Shown here: positions 36,650 to 49,200 of the stretch, piece after piece
Numbering within the stretch: the stretch's first letter is position 1
Layout of the letters: the number at the start of each line of letters is the position of its first letter
Source of the DNA: Dichotomocladium elegans
Lineage: Eukaryota; Mucoromycota; Mucoromycetes; Mucorales; Lichtheimiaceae
Assembly (NCBI GenBank): GCA_025716815.1
Contig: JAIXMN010000013.1
Span: forward strand, 682,001 to 746,000
DNA length: 64,000 nt
Reading direction: 5' to 3'
Notes under the pieces: generated by a model
Database searches by the model: none
Seen by the model: only the letters and a program-made list of their open reading frames with translations
What the model was told of the DNA's origin: nothing
Translations under genes and position numbers: made by a program

Positions 36650-39600
36650 CATAATGGTATTTATACCTGTTAATCCTGGTATGGATGTTATAGATGGGAT
36701 GATACCTTTGAGGGGGTGATTATTGAAGCGCTTCACCTATGAAGGCGTAGTTGCGACCAATGAGGTATGATCTGTGACAATGAAGATGATGTCGTGACAC
36801 TCAAGGGGGTCTGCCTTTGTACATGTGTACGTAAATCGAACTGATGTTTATTTGTAACAATTGTTATTTCAGTTGTTGTTGCGTTCTCCTATATTCTTAG
36901 AACTCGAGGCGACGATAGTGATACATCCCGTAGTGAGTTGATAAGCTCCGCTCCTCTGGACGCTGGTCCATGGCGGATAACCTTAAGCCACCATTGTAGA
37001 GACGACGATTAAATAGCAATCAATTGATACCTGCGGGTAATCTCAGTAAGGAAGGAACGTATCATTGTCGCGCAAATTCCCATAGAAAGACACTCGTGCT
37101 ACAAGCGTGTAATAGCTTGACTTGTCGAAACACGGATATTTATACTGGCTTGAATGGTTAAGAATATGTGTATGATGTCCTAATCGACAAGTTGTTTTAT
37201 AAACTTGGCATCGGGCATAGGGTTGTTTGGTGTGTCCATCAAGTTTCTTAGTACTCCTGTTGGGATGTTGCTTGGTAATTAAGGTCACATGATAGATGCT
37301 GGTCGGACTGTTACAAAGCGCTATTGCCCTACATGTCAATACTTGGTATTCGTTTAAAGCATTACGGTCTTGTAACACCGAAGTGGTATCAGTAGTGACA
37401 ATGTGGTTGGGTGCACTCCTTAATGTGTCTGCATATGACTATTTCTGGATCAACAGGACCTCGATTTTACTATAAGTGAACGGGACTTGGCAACTGATCT
37501 TCTTTACCAAATCCATCCTCTTCATCTCTTGTGTCTTGAACGGTATACAACCCTATCATACCGACTTGTTCCATTCTGCAACTCTCTAATATTCCGGATC
37601 CTCTGTAGATAATGATATCAGCCCGACTCAAGTGCCTCAAGAGGAGAGGATATGGGCTTTGGGTGGGACCGCGGTTTGGCTGCACCCACGCAGGTCTCAC
37701 CATGGCTTCGTCGAGGTGATTTGTTCGTCTGCTTCCTCCGTTGCTTCCCCTGATGTTTCTGCCGCTGGTGTTGTCGTTGGTCCGTCGTCGTCCCTCCTCA
37801 TTCCTTCCTCCAATCCTTCCTTCGTCGCATCCGCCGTCGACGCTCAACAACACCGGATCCTCCCTTTCATCATTTCCGCCATTGTTACCGCAATGGTATA
37901 CCTAGCTACCTTTGGGGTAAGTTGAAGGGTAAGAAGGGGCTGATATTTTCTGTTGACTAAAGGGTATGTCTCGGCCCTCTTATGCATGCGACATTTTATT
38001 TTACTTTATATGCGCCATAATTTTTATGAAAGGCTAGGAACATTTTGATTTGGAATACACGTGATACCAAGATCGGCATTGCGATAATAACATGTAAACA
38101 CGTTTGAGAGAACTATAATATATTGTCAACTACTTGACCCATAGGTTCAGGAAAGCCTAGTTTATCGTTGACATGGCCACGTCGATCGTAAAAAAAACGT
38201 ACTATCCATCGTGAAGTATAAGATGTGTATGGAAGAAAGAAGAATTGAAAGAATTTCCCTCTCCCTCCCTCAAAAAAAAAGTGCTGATGTATTTCAAGAG
38301 AGGTGGATTGATCTTACTTTCTTGGCCGATGCATGATTCTGTTTCAACAGATTTGCTTACGAATCTTCACTGTGCTCGATTTATTTTCGGATCAAATTAG
38401 CTTTCGGGACAGGGCCGGTGCATATTTTTATTGAAGCAAATGAACTAATTCAAGGGCCAACCCAATCATCATTTTCCATTGTGTACAAGTGCCATGCTCT
38501 GTAGTTCATTTCCACTGAGAAAAAGGAGAGCATATTGTATGTTCAGCGTACTGCAAATCTTCTAATTCTATATGCGGCGATACATGAATACCTCGAAGCT
38601 ATGGAAGCAGATAAACGATCCAGATGTACAACCGCCATAAAAAGTTCCATCCTAGCTACATCACTCGAGTGATTGTGCCTAAGTCTTGGAATAACTGAAT
38701 CGCTGAAATCGAGAAGCGACCTTTGTTCTTGACTGAGTTGTTCTGATGGAACGAGAACGAGAATTTGATTACGGTAATTCGTCTAGATGTTGCATGATCG
38801 TCTATCAAGGGTCAGTTCCGACAGGGTTATGTAACCTCCGAACGTCTCAGGACAGAGTGTGGGTGGAAGCCTCAGTGTAAGTCTAGCACTTGGCAATGAT
38901 CTAATATAAATCCCTGAGACCACCGAAGCAATAAATATATATTTTGAGATGAATGGTTCCTTTAAGGCGTAAAGAGACACCAGAAGGTACATTCTAATAG
39001 AGCAGCAGTCGAGACGCTGATTCTATCAGGATATATCGAATGAAAACATTTATATCATAATCCTCCCATAGATCGGTTAAGAATATTATATAGAGGAAAA
39101 ACCTTTGATGGTGAACATACTTTCACGCGACCAGCTATAAAAGTTGCTCCCTGGGCGTCACAAGTCGTGCTGTGAAATTGTCTGATAGTTCTTCAGTACT
39201 AAATCCATATATTCTATGAAGCGTTCTTCAGGGTTCATGAAGATCAAAGTAGAAACAGGGCTCATTTGCGTATGGATGATATGAATAGAATCCCGTACTT
39301 GTCTTTATGATTGGAAGCGAGAATAGCGCAGCATATCTCGAAACGGACTTCCGTAGTTCTATAATCTAAATCTTTCGGCCTGTACGTTTTGCCAGTATGG
39401 GCTTTTTCTCTTGCTCTAAAAGTGTATCTTGCTCAAATTCTTCTTGGTTACAGTTACTGAGTGACAAGCGACGTAAAAGATCTACTCGATACAGTTGATG
39501 CAGGTACGATTTTCTTCCGGGTGATATCGCTCTTGAAGTGTTTTAAGGGCATCACCAGCGACTATTGAAGTGATGGGGTTGTTTTCCAGAGGGAGCCATG

Positions 39601-42600
39601 GTGTAGATTTATTGGAGGCTTCCAGCTCCTATGACAATGACAGGGAAAGGCATCGTCAGGTTTATGTGCATGTTAAACGAGTGTTTTCGATCTTATCGGT
39701 ATATTTTGGTCATTGGCTTCCCAAGCATAATCATGGGTGGGATTTGTTTTTGGAGCAACTTTGCCTGTGGTACATCCAAGCTAGAGGTATTGTTTGTTTC
39801 ATATATTCCAGCGAATGTATTGAGCGATTAGTATGATAACTTGCCTTCTTCACAGGTACTGGTACGCATCAATGGATATCACAAATGCCATCGCCAAACT
39901 TTTTTTTTGCCGGAGCATATCGCTAAGACAATTGTGTCACCAAATATCAATGAATATCCTGGTTGCTGAAGGTTTACCGTCATCCCATCTTCATCCGATT
40001 TTTAGCAGCAGCCTTGAAAAACTTATCCATTGCCGACATTATTATCGCTCAAATTTCTCGTTGTTTAGCTTCGATTCGACCAAACTTTACGGACTCTGGA
40101 TATAACTCATGAAGAGTACATAAATGAAACCTGATGCCATAAGCCGGTGTAACGGAAGACGGCAAACGAGAAGACCTGATGAAATCAATTGGATACCTAG
40201 AATTTCTGCTTAACATGTTTGCTATCATTGCGTCGGCAGTCTAAGCAAGTGATGATTAGACCCCTGTCGTCCGAAGGGACCTCAACCTGTTTTCCTCTCT
40301 ATTATGGTCAAAATATATGCAGGATAGAACCATGATTACAACACTTATACATTCATAATCTAATGTTTCATGATCAAGCACCAGAGTTTATATTGGGGAA
40401 CACAAGCACGGTAAGAGCGCCCATACGATAAACCCGAACATACAAAGTTGAATTGCAAGCTCAACAGTTTAGTATTGAATCTTTTACCAGAAAAAGAACC
40501 CCCGCGCGGTGACTGCATAAAATAACTATGATAGCAGGTCGCAGCAGAATCTAGCCTAGTCGCAGTGGCTGTCGAGTAGACGCGCCTGCACCACCACCAG
40601 TTGCAACAGATACCTGTGTCTGATAGCCCCTGAGGAACTACATAATTTTCAAAAACTAGAGTCATAACACCAAAAAAATAAAAATTGCTATACGAAGATT
40701 TTAAGCAGATGCAACGCTTTTTTTTTTTAGTACGCGACAAGTGAATGGTCCGATTCAGTGGATGAATCTGATATGTACATATCTTAGATTATTGTCAGGA
40801 CCAAACAAAGTCGTACACTGTCCATTCGGAAAGTCGCAAATGCTTTAGTGATCCATGCCCATTAACAGCTTCCTTACCATAAATCTACTTCGTTTATTCT
40901 CTCATCAAACGCAATGATTTAGGTTGCAACTGGAATTTTGGTTGGTTTGGAAAAGCTAGTACGACTACCAGTTGGTTATTCTTGTGACACGCACTGAGTT
41001 TACCTTCCTATCTCAGCCTCAGTCCGTCCCTTTTTCTCTGTTTCCCTCCCCCCATTTATCATTATCTATGATCGTCTTCCTGATATCTCTGTATCTTTTT
41101 GAGTAGTGGTTTGATTTGGAATTAAGGTTTGTGCACCCTACGCCACGAATAGAAATCTTTTATCTCCTCAATCTGATCTGACTATGTACCCAGAGAAAGT
41201 AGTGCATATCCATTTGCTTATAGCATTGTGTGTAGAAATCATTCTGAAAACCGGTTGAACGTGAAGTGTTCTGTTGTTTGATTGCCTAAAGCAAAAATGA
41301 GTACCGAAAACGACCACTATGTCCCGGTGGGAAGATCAGGGTTGTAGAAAGGATCACACAAACAAGCCGTATCTCAGCCCACTCCGCACGGACGTACGTA
41401 CATATGGTTCCTGCAGCGTCATCACGCCATGTAGAAAGGATTGGCTCTCTGATGATGTTCCATCACACGGCGACTGAATATATTCCTGCTATCTTTTCCG
41501 GGCATACTTGCAACCAGGTCCTTGCTTGTAATTGCGCCGAGATAGGATAAAAGAAGCTGTACCTATAGCAATGTGCATCCTGCTTCACATATGACAGTTG
41601 CTATCTAAGAGCAAATTGACACAGCTTAGCGTCCTTTAGCACACGAGTGCCTCGGTGCCTCGGACACATGCCTATCACCGCTGGGAGGAGTTGTGATCAT
41701 CATTTTTCCTTAGGCCAATGCAAAATCCGGCAGTTCAAGATTGCAGGACGACAACCACGACGTAGCCCATTAACAGCACCAGATAAGCAACGTTGCGTTT
41801 TTTATCACACGCTTGAAGGCACAATGGTCATCACATCAAACGTAGGTAAAGTGTAGTAAATCGGTCATTTGTGTACCTGGGAGAGGACGTTCTACCAGGG
41901 GCGAGCTTTGAGATCTCCCTATCCCCCAAATATTACTTTTTCCTGGTTCATTCATGTGCAAACTTTGTGATATTACCGGTCATTTACAGAAGATTTCTAG
42001 ATCTTCAAGCGCAATGGGGATATTGAGCTTGCTGAACTTGTCTGTCCAAGACCCCGGCCGCCTTTACAGCACATCAAAGCTGTGTGGTACGGGATGAGCT
42101 TGAATTTCATCGGAGTCTCCCTTTTTGCTCCGTATTAAAACTTTCATGGACTGATCGTGTTACTCCCCCCCCATCGTTTTGCATTGGGGCACACATAAAC
42201 AGAGAGAGACACAGAGTGGTGGTCCTCCATGGCAAAGTTAAGGTATCGTGTTACGTAAACAGTAGTAACTGACCGTGATTCAGCGGATGCTTCCAGTGGT
42301 TCTCTGATCCAACCGTATCCCTACCATGTTTGTCGTCCCAACTTAACAGCATCAATGATGCTACTACCCTTGCCTACTTTCCTTATTGGTCGTGAGAATT
42401 TTATTCATTTTTCATCTTTGTTCAAAACCCCTCGCTTTGCGTGATGTACTTCTGCCGTAACAGCGTGGAGGGTTGTTTATCACAAAAGACAGACGGTTGA
42501 TAAACCTTTTTCTATTATGTGTGCCTATATTTTTCCTTTCAATGGCGGACATCAGGGCTTCAGATATGTGCTTTGATAGCTTTCGCACGGACTTCCCCTC

Positions 42601-43380
42601 AAAGATAGGAAATCAACGGGACAAAAGGGACAGTATCACTATGATTGCTCTGGAAGTAAAAAGGGTAGGGCCTGGGTAGGAGGCACCTATCCTATGCTCA
42701 CGTGGACACACGGGGTATTGAGAATCGGCTCGTTGACGAACACCCAGAAGCCGAAAGGAAAAAAAAAAGTACACAGCCAGTCTAGTTAAATAATAATAAT
42801 AATTCAGTTGGTTATTCTGCTAAATGAATCGACATAGACTGCAACTGAGCCTAGAAATACAATTATTAAAAATCAAAGAGCAGGATTGTCTCCCAGACTA
42901 GAACTGCAAAATCTTTCCTGGTACCAGTGGTGTGTATCTGTGTGTGTGCGTATGTGTATGTGTAGCCATGCCACTACATATACCCACGTACACGAGCATG
43001 TGTGTATGTCCATGTACCTAAAAAAATGTCAAGAAATCTTAAAGGTTGGTACACATATACAGAGAGAATCATACGGCGGGGATTACACTGAGCATCGAGC
43101 CGCGCCTGCTGCCGAATCACAAGCGGTTGATCCAAAGACATGTACGCGTTCTTTGAGTTGGCCCATATGGTTTTCCCAGCATTGTGTTTTTTCTTCTTTC
43201 TTTCTTTTTGCCTAGATACACACTTGCCCATGAAAACAGGTTTCTGTGCGACGTGACCCTATGGATGGATGTAGAAGGAAGCAAGAAGCCAGTAAAGAGT
43301 TGTATTTGTCTGCATGTGTGGGGGTATTTGGCCTCTTCTTTCTCCTTCCTTTCTCTCGTTTGCAATCTCTCTTCATCTCC
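36650..43380. other. Gene-poor region, no complete gene recognised
   Basis: About 6.7 kb without a convincing gene. Open frames of 80-130 codons (for example 37043-37378 minus, 37470-37853 minus, 40360-40740 minus) lack recognisable domains. A run of adjacent open frames at 39570-40105 looks like a decayed coding sequence (listed separately). GT-rich simple sequence occurs near 42935-42965. The right edge should hold the promoter of the surface-protein gene. Confidence 0.5.
39570..40105 (+). pseudogene. Possible decayed coding sequence, unidentified
   Basis: Overlapping open frames in all three plus frames give hydrophobic or protein-like stretches, such as RYILVIGFPSIIMGGICFW and LVRINGYHKCHR followed by PEHIAKTIV. 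This resembles a membrane protein gene broken by frame changes. I do not recognise the family. It could equally be chance. Confidence 0.25.
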
Positions 43381-43914
43381 ATGTCCACTTTCGTGATCCG
43401 CATCCTTCTTGTCTCGTTGTTGGCGGTTCTTGTTTCAGCCCAATTGGCAACAAACATCACTAATCCACCGTACAATGGTACTGTCAAGGCTGGCGAGAAA
43501 GTCACGATTAAGTTCGAGTATGGAAATGTCGGCACGGGGAACTACACTGTCGACATTTCCCTGTGGAATGATGCGTTGAGCACGCAGCTTATCAGGAATA
43601 TCACCTCTGATATGGCTGTCGAGGGCGGTAACTCGACTGGCGTCCAACTCAATTACACATTACCCGCCTCCTATGACTGGACCGTCGATGGTGATTTGAA
43701 ATACACCACGACATTCAGCAATGGCAGTTCTGTCGAAAGCACGCCTGAGATCATCTACTTGACCGTTACCACCGAAGCCAGAACCGCCCAAATGGGAACC
43801 ATTCATTCGCGCTCTCGGGCCATCATGCTGCATTATAGTGCTGCCGCTGCAATCACGCCGAGTGTTGCATTTGTTCTCTTGGCCATCTTTTCCGTGTTGG
43901 TCTGCCGGGTTTAA
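43381..43914 (+). CDS. Small secreted, probably GPI-anchored surface protein
   Basis: The product is 177 residues and intronless. An N-terminal signal peptide (STFVIRILLVSLLAVLVSA) leads into a beta-rich domain with PPYNGTVKAGEKVTIKFEYGN, like the Ig-like Kre9/Knh1 or DUF-type extracellular modules of fungal wall proteins. Several N-glycosylation sequons are present (NIT, NGT, NYT, NST, NGSS). The C-terminus is a hydrophobic tail (AITPSVAFVLLAIFSVLVCRV) preceded by small residues, fitting GPI attachment. An upstream ATG at 43246 is in frame but would mask the signal peptide, so 43381 is preferred. Exact role unknown; a cell-wall location is inferred. Confidence 0.75.
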   Translation: MSTFVIRILLVSLLAVLVSAQLATNITNPPYNGTVKAGEKVTIKFEYGNVGTGNYTVDISLWNDALSTQLIRNITSDMAVEGGNSTGVQLNYTLPASYDWTVDGDLKYTTTFSNGSSVESTPEIIYLTVTTEARTAQMGTIHSRSRAIMLHYSAAAAITPSVAFVLLAIFSVLVCRV

Positions 43915-44533
43915 TCGATACCGATCGTATTGTCCTTCAGATATTAGTTTAATAATCGTACCTTAATATCCTCCTTGTACTGAATGTTTTATTATAAAAA
44001 GACAGCAATGTTTTGTTCTAAAAAGATGCCCAAGAGAGAATTGGCACGTGACATGGGCAGATCTAGGCGTATACGTGTGTGTGTGTGTGTGTGAGGGGTT
44101 CGTGTGCATGTGTTTTCCTTAGGATGCATAAAAAATGTGGATAAATTTCCAAGCCCAGCTCAAAAGAATGTTTCCCCTCTGGATTGAGATTTGTACCGGC
44201 ATTTCTCGCCTTTTGGTGCTCAGCTGAAATTCTTCAAGGGTCACCTAGATTGACTGAAGAACTTGGTTGCAGTGAGCTGGGATGGTGCTGGACTTTCCAA
44301 GTGAGGATGGGTGTCATTCGGGGACATGCCAACCGTTTGGCAGGAAGAGTGACACAAACATCTGTCAAAGTATGGAAAGAAGGAAAACAAGCTTCAGGAT
44401 GGAGTCCCAATGTGATTGTGTCTCGGATATTTCTCGATTTCTGATTAGCCGGGTTTTCCAGCTTGGCCAGGCATATCTCCCGCTTTTTCTCAATTTTTTT
44501 GCTTCTTTTCTTTTAATTTCCTCCATTCTTTTC
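43915..44533. other. Intergenic
   Basis: Contains a GT microsatellite (about 44075-44093) and the presumed promoter and leader of the next gene. The pyrimidine-rich 44480-44530 stretch lies directly upstream of its ATG. Confidence 0.5.
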
Positions 44534-44614
44534 ATGCCGAACCGCGCAGAACGTCGCCAAAAACTAAAGGCCGAGAAAAAGGCTGCGAAAAAGCTTGCCA
44601 GCTCAACAACAACG

Positions 44615-44650
<36 letters not shown>

Positions 44651-45756
44651 TCTGCCAACATAACTGACGGCAACAAGGATAGCCTCGGAACATCAGCTCC
44701 TGCTATTGTTCTCAGTGAGGCGCCACCTCGATTGGAACCACAGTCGGTCTTTGTCGATAAGCCTCCAGATGAGATGGCATCTGCAGAGAAACCTACTGCT
44801 GCTGCTGCTGACATCACAAACAAGTCGGCTGCGCTCGAAGAAGGTGCTCAGCACGATACCAAGGCTGCTGTCAGCGGCAGCGGTGGTGGAGTCAGCACCA
44901 GCATCTCATCAACTCAAGGTGATACATCGTCAGCGCAACTGGCCACAGAAGATGTCGCCAGCAAACCGGCTGTTGCTGACAATGGTGAAAATATAATCAA
45001 ACGAGGTAGCATGGCCAGTGGAGATCAGACGCGAGCAGAAGAGGAGCAGCAGCATGACATACCCACGTATGCGGAGACTGCACTGCCATTAAAGACGGGT
45101 ATTCAAGAAACTACAAAGGATACTGTCGCGGGTTCCAAAGACGTGTCAGTTGAGCCCGATATTCCACTCCCTGAAAAGTCGGCCCCAGCACAAGAGGCAC
45201 AGCAAGCGCCACCCATACCAGCGAAGGTGAGCAAGAGCGATACTCGCGACGAGACTTCTTCCGCAGCACAACCGTCCACGCATGATGACCTTCCGCGCCC
45301 AAAGCCGCCACCGATCGGCAAGGACACTGCACCGCAGGCACTGTCTGGTGCTGGTGACGTACCGGCTTCATTAACAGGTCAGCAAACCGAACAGGTGCCG
45401 TCGGGCGCGGTGAGTGCTGCCATCGGCGCTGCAGTCGCTTCGGCCACGGTTGCAGCTGATACGCAGAAGCGTGATGACAAGCAAAAGGGACCGGCCGTCC
45501 CATCGCCCAAACAGGCTCCCAAGCCTGCCGGTAGCACTGAAGCACCACCGCCGACAACGCCCGAAAAGGATACCGCGTCGGTCAAACCGCCGCCCAAGGA
45601 TCGACCCAAGAAGTCTGGAGGCGGATTCTGGAACCTCTTTAAGAGCGGGGGTAGCTCAGCGGTAAGCTAGGGAAAAACGTGTGCTAGTATAAAAAGAGAA
45701 GCTCATTATTTTTAACCCGCAAGGACAAGAAAAAATCCTGGCAGTTCTGGAAATAA
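44534..45756 (+). CDS. Low-complexity protein of unknown function
   Basis: The protein is about 386 residues. It opens with a basic helix (NRAERRQKLKAEKKAAKKL), then a poly-Ala tract encoded by a GCA/CAG repeat (about 44618-44649), then a long region rich in Ala, Pro, Ser, Thr and Glu that should be disordered. The end is conserved-looking and aromatic: GGGFWNLFKSGG. An intron with donor GTAAGC (about 45661) and acceptor GCAAG (about 45723) joins GSSA to a last exon encoding DKKKSWQFWK and stop, which echoes the FW-type motif. No domain is recognised. Retaining the intron would add only Val-Ser before a stop. Confidence 0.7.
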
Positions 45757-46291
45757 GCAGTTGACTGTTGCTCAAAAAACCTCCTCCACCCCCCTCGGCT
45801 CTCCTACAAAGCCCATGCGTATAATCAAATTGTATTTCTCGAGAAAATAATAAATAACCTTGTAGTAATGACTGTCGTAATCAGCAATCCCCATGCTGCG
45901 CATTCTTCGGGATCGCAAAGATCGCGCGCGCCGCATCGCAGAGCACATTTGTAAAATATACAGCACCTCTCTTTCTCTCAAAACCTCCTCGTTTTGTGGG
46001 GTTTGGGCTGTCCGACTCCTTTTGTGTGTCACTCGAGTTATTCTTGATCTGCCTCCCCTTTCTCCCTAGTCACCATCCCCCCCCCTTATTCCGGGTTCTT
46101 TTCACGGTGAAAGTACAAAGTCATCTTCGCGGGTGGGCTAGCATCCGCGTAACTCCCGCGGCCCCTTGGCGAGTCATGTTCTATCTATATAGACTTTTGC
46201 ATATGCAGCACCCCGCTATACTTACTCTCTCTTTCCCTTTCTTTCTAAACCTCGTCTCGCTTTTGCCACAACTTCATGTTTACATGAAACA
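45757..46291. other. Intergenic upstream of kinesin gene
   Basis: Pyrimidine-rich stretches (46030-46100 and 46220-46250) typical of fungal promoters/leaders. No gene recognised. Confidence 0.5.
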
Positions 46292-49200
46292 ATGGCATTC
46301 GGCCCGCCTCTCACAAAAGAAACCACACCTGTCCAAGTTGGTGAGCCCAGCCGAAGAACACAAATCACGCATACTGTGTGTGCACTGACACGCATTGTAC
46401 TTAGCACTCCGCATACGCCCACTCACTTCGCAAGATCGAGCTCAACCACGATTCTCGCAATCGACAGAATCGGATGTCATCAAAGCGATCGACAACACCG
46501 TCGTCGTCGTGCCCCAACAAAAGCTGTTCACATTTGATCATGTGTTTGGCACACACAGCACCCAAGAGCAGGTGTTTGAGTCTGTTGCATCCGGTTTGGT
46601 CGATCGCTTTATTGACGGTAAATTAAAGTTTCGACGAGTTCCAACCTGTTTTCTGCTCTACTCAAACAACATCACACGTTTTCTGTACACGCAATAACCC
46701 ACTCCTCTCCTCCCCCATCCTGGCTGCTGTTCCTTTTTTTTTTTTTTTTTAAAAAAAAAAGGTTACAATGTCACCATCCTTGCCTATGTAAGAATATGTA
46801 TTTTTCTGTTTATAACACCCTGCAGCATTAATGGCATGAATACGCCTGTTACACATAGGGACAAACATCATCTGGCAAGACTTACACGATGGGCACCGAG
46901 GTCCGCGATCAGTCAGACCCTGAGCATCAAGGTGAGTTGCACACACACACACACACGCGCGCTCTCGCTTGCGCACGTCCTTTATCCCCACGGGGCATTT
47001 TAACGTTTGTGATGCATCGCAATCCCGGGGGGCGGGGCGGGGCGGGGTTATGATTGAATAGGCATTATTCCACGCGCCATGGCTGCTATCTTTGCTCATT
47101 TGAGCGGGAAGAAGTCGATGACACCGTCGTCGTTGCTGTTGCAAGCAAAGCAGCGGCCCACCAGTCATTTGCCGCCTATGAGAAGTCTGACGAGTCACAA
47201 ACGATACATGACGATGGTGCGTCCTCCGTCCATGATCACGACAAAGCCTAGCATCAGCACCCGTCTCAGTCAGCGAGCGGCCAGCATGGCACCGGATGGA
47301 GTGTTTCAGCACCAGCAACGACGCTACACAATCAAGGTTTCGTTCATCGAGATTTACAACGAAGAATTGATAGATTTGTTAAACCCAGCACCTTCGTCTG
47401 AGCGACCGCCGGTCACCATCCGCGAGGACCCGAAAGGACAAATCTACTGGACCGGCGTCAGGGAGGTGACCGTCGAAAGCGCCGAAGACGTACTGAGGTA
47501 CTAAGAAGCCAAAAAAAAAAAAACGGAAAACGGATGGTTTCCTTGACGACCAACACATAAGGACTTGACCTTTTTTTTATTCATAGGTATCTCGAAATGG
47601 GCACCTGCAATCGCGCGACTGGTTCTACGGATATGAACGCAAAATCGTCTCGCTCCCATGCAATCTTCACAGTTACGCTTTGGCAGGAAAAATGGGTGGT
47701 GACGCCCAAGTCAAGCATTTCAACGGCTGCGCATCATCATCATCCTCCTCCTCGCGACACACCCGCACCGGCGTCGTCACAGTCCACTGTGCTCGGGGTG
47801 CATCGCCGTCGATCGAGCGGCGCGAGCGCGAAGACAATGACGCACGAGTTCCAGCACCGGCATCCAGAGCCAACGCCAGACGATGGCAAGTGGGTTGTGA
47901 GCAACTCAAAGTTCCATTTTGTTGATTTGGCCGGTTCCGAGCGCCTGAAGCGCACGGCGGCCGAAGGCGATCGTCGCAAAGAGGGGATTAATATTAATGC
48001 GGGGCTTCTTGCGCTTGGCAATGTGATTTCGGCATTGGCCGACGCGGGAGGGAGCAGGCGTGCGGCGGCTGCGCATATTCCCTACCGCGACTCGAAACTC
48101 ACGCGCCTCCTCCAGGACAGCCTTGGAGGAAACGCAACAACGCTGATGATTGCCTGCATCAGTCCATCTGAAATCAATCTCACCGAGACCGTCAATACCG
48201 TCAAGTACGCGCATCGCGCGCGACATATCAAGAACAAGGTCGAACGCAACGAAGCCGAGGAGTGGCTGACGAATGACAACCCTGAGTTTCTGCGGGGCAT
48301 GATCTCCAAACTCAAGGATCAGGTCCGGACGCTGCGCACGTCGAACTCCTTCATGACACCGCCCTCACCCAGGACACCGTCCTTCTCGACCGACACGAGC
48401 ACCACCCCCACCTGCTCGTCCTCAGCCACGACGAACATTACCGTGCCAGACGATCTCGACACGGTCGTCGATCTGCGCCGGCAGATCGAGATACTCCAGC
48501 AGCAAGTACAGGCCAAGCCCGAGATCCAGCGATCGCCGGTCGGCATGGATTTTCAGCACCTCGTCGAGCCTGTCATTGAAGAATACGAGAAGGCGGTGTC
48601 GTCGCTCGAATCGCAGCTTGCGCTGGCCCGGGCTGCGTTAGCGCATCAAGACCAGGCGCTCCAGGCGCAGGCTACGGAGCTCGCATCGATGCAGGAACAG
48701 CAGCAGCAGCAGCAGCAGCAGTTGGAGAGGGAGCAACTTGAATCAGCGGTTGCCGAGCGAGAGGCGACGATTGCGCGGCTCAAGGCGGCCATTAAGGAGG
48801 AACACATCCTGCGGAGCATGATGCGACAAAAAGAAAAGGAGTTGCAGGAGAAGCTTAAAAAGCAGGAGTGCAAGTTCCAGAAGGAGCTGAAACAAAAAGA
48901 TCAGGGTCTCCAGGACGCGATAAAACGACAGGAGCAGACCTTGCGGGCCGAACTCCAGCGCTCGGAGCAGGAGGCCTACCGCTGGCGGTTGCACGACCTG
49001 GAGAAGGCCCAGAAGCAGGTGGCCATCCTCCAGCAGATCCAAGAAAAGCAGGACCAGATCATCGGCGGTCTAACAAGGAAGCTGGACGCGGTGGAGACCA
49101 CCCTCTTTGAGCTGGCCGAACGTGATCAGCGTCTTGATGCGTTGAACCATGCTCTGTCATTGCTCCGCTCTGATCGGAATACCATTGAGGAGCATACGCA

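Noticed and set aside
37470..37925. Overlapping open frames on both strands around 37.5-37.9 kb
   Set aside because: Neither product shows a recognisable domain, and I could not connect them to the Fanzor N-terminus.
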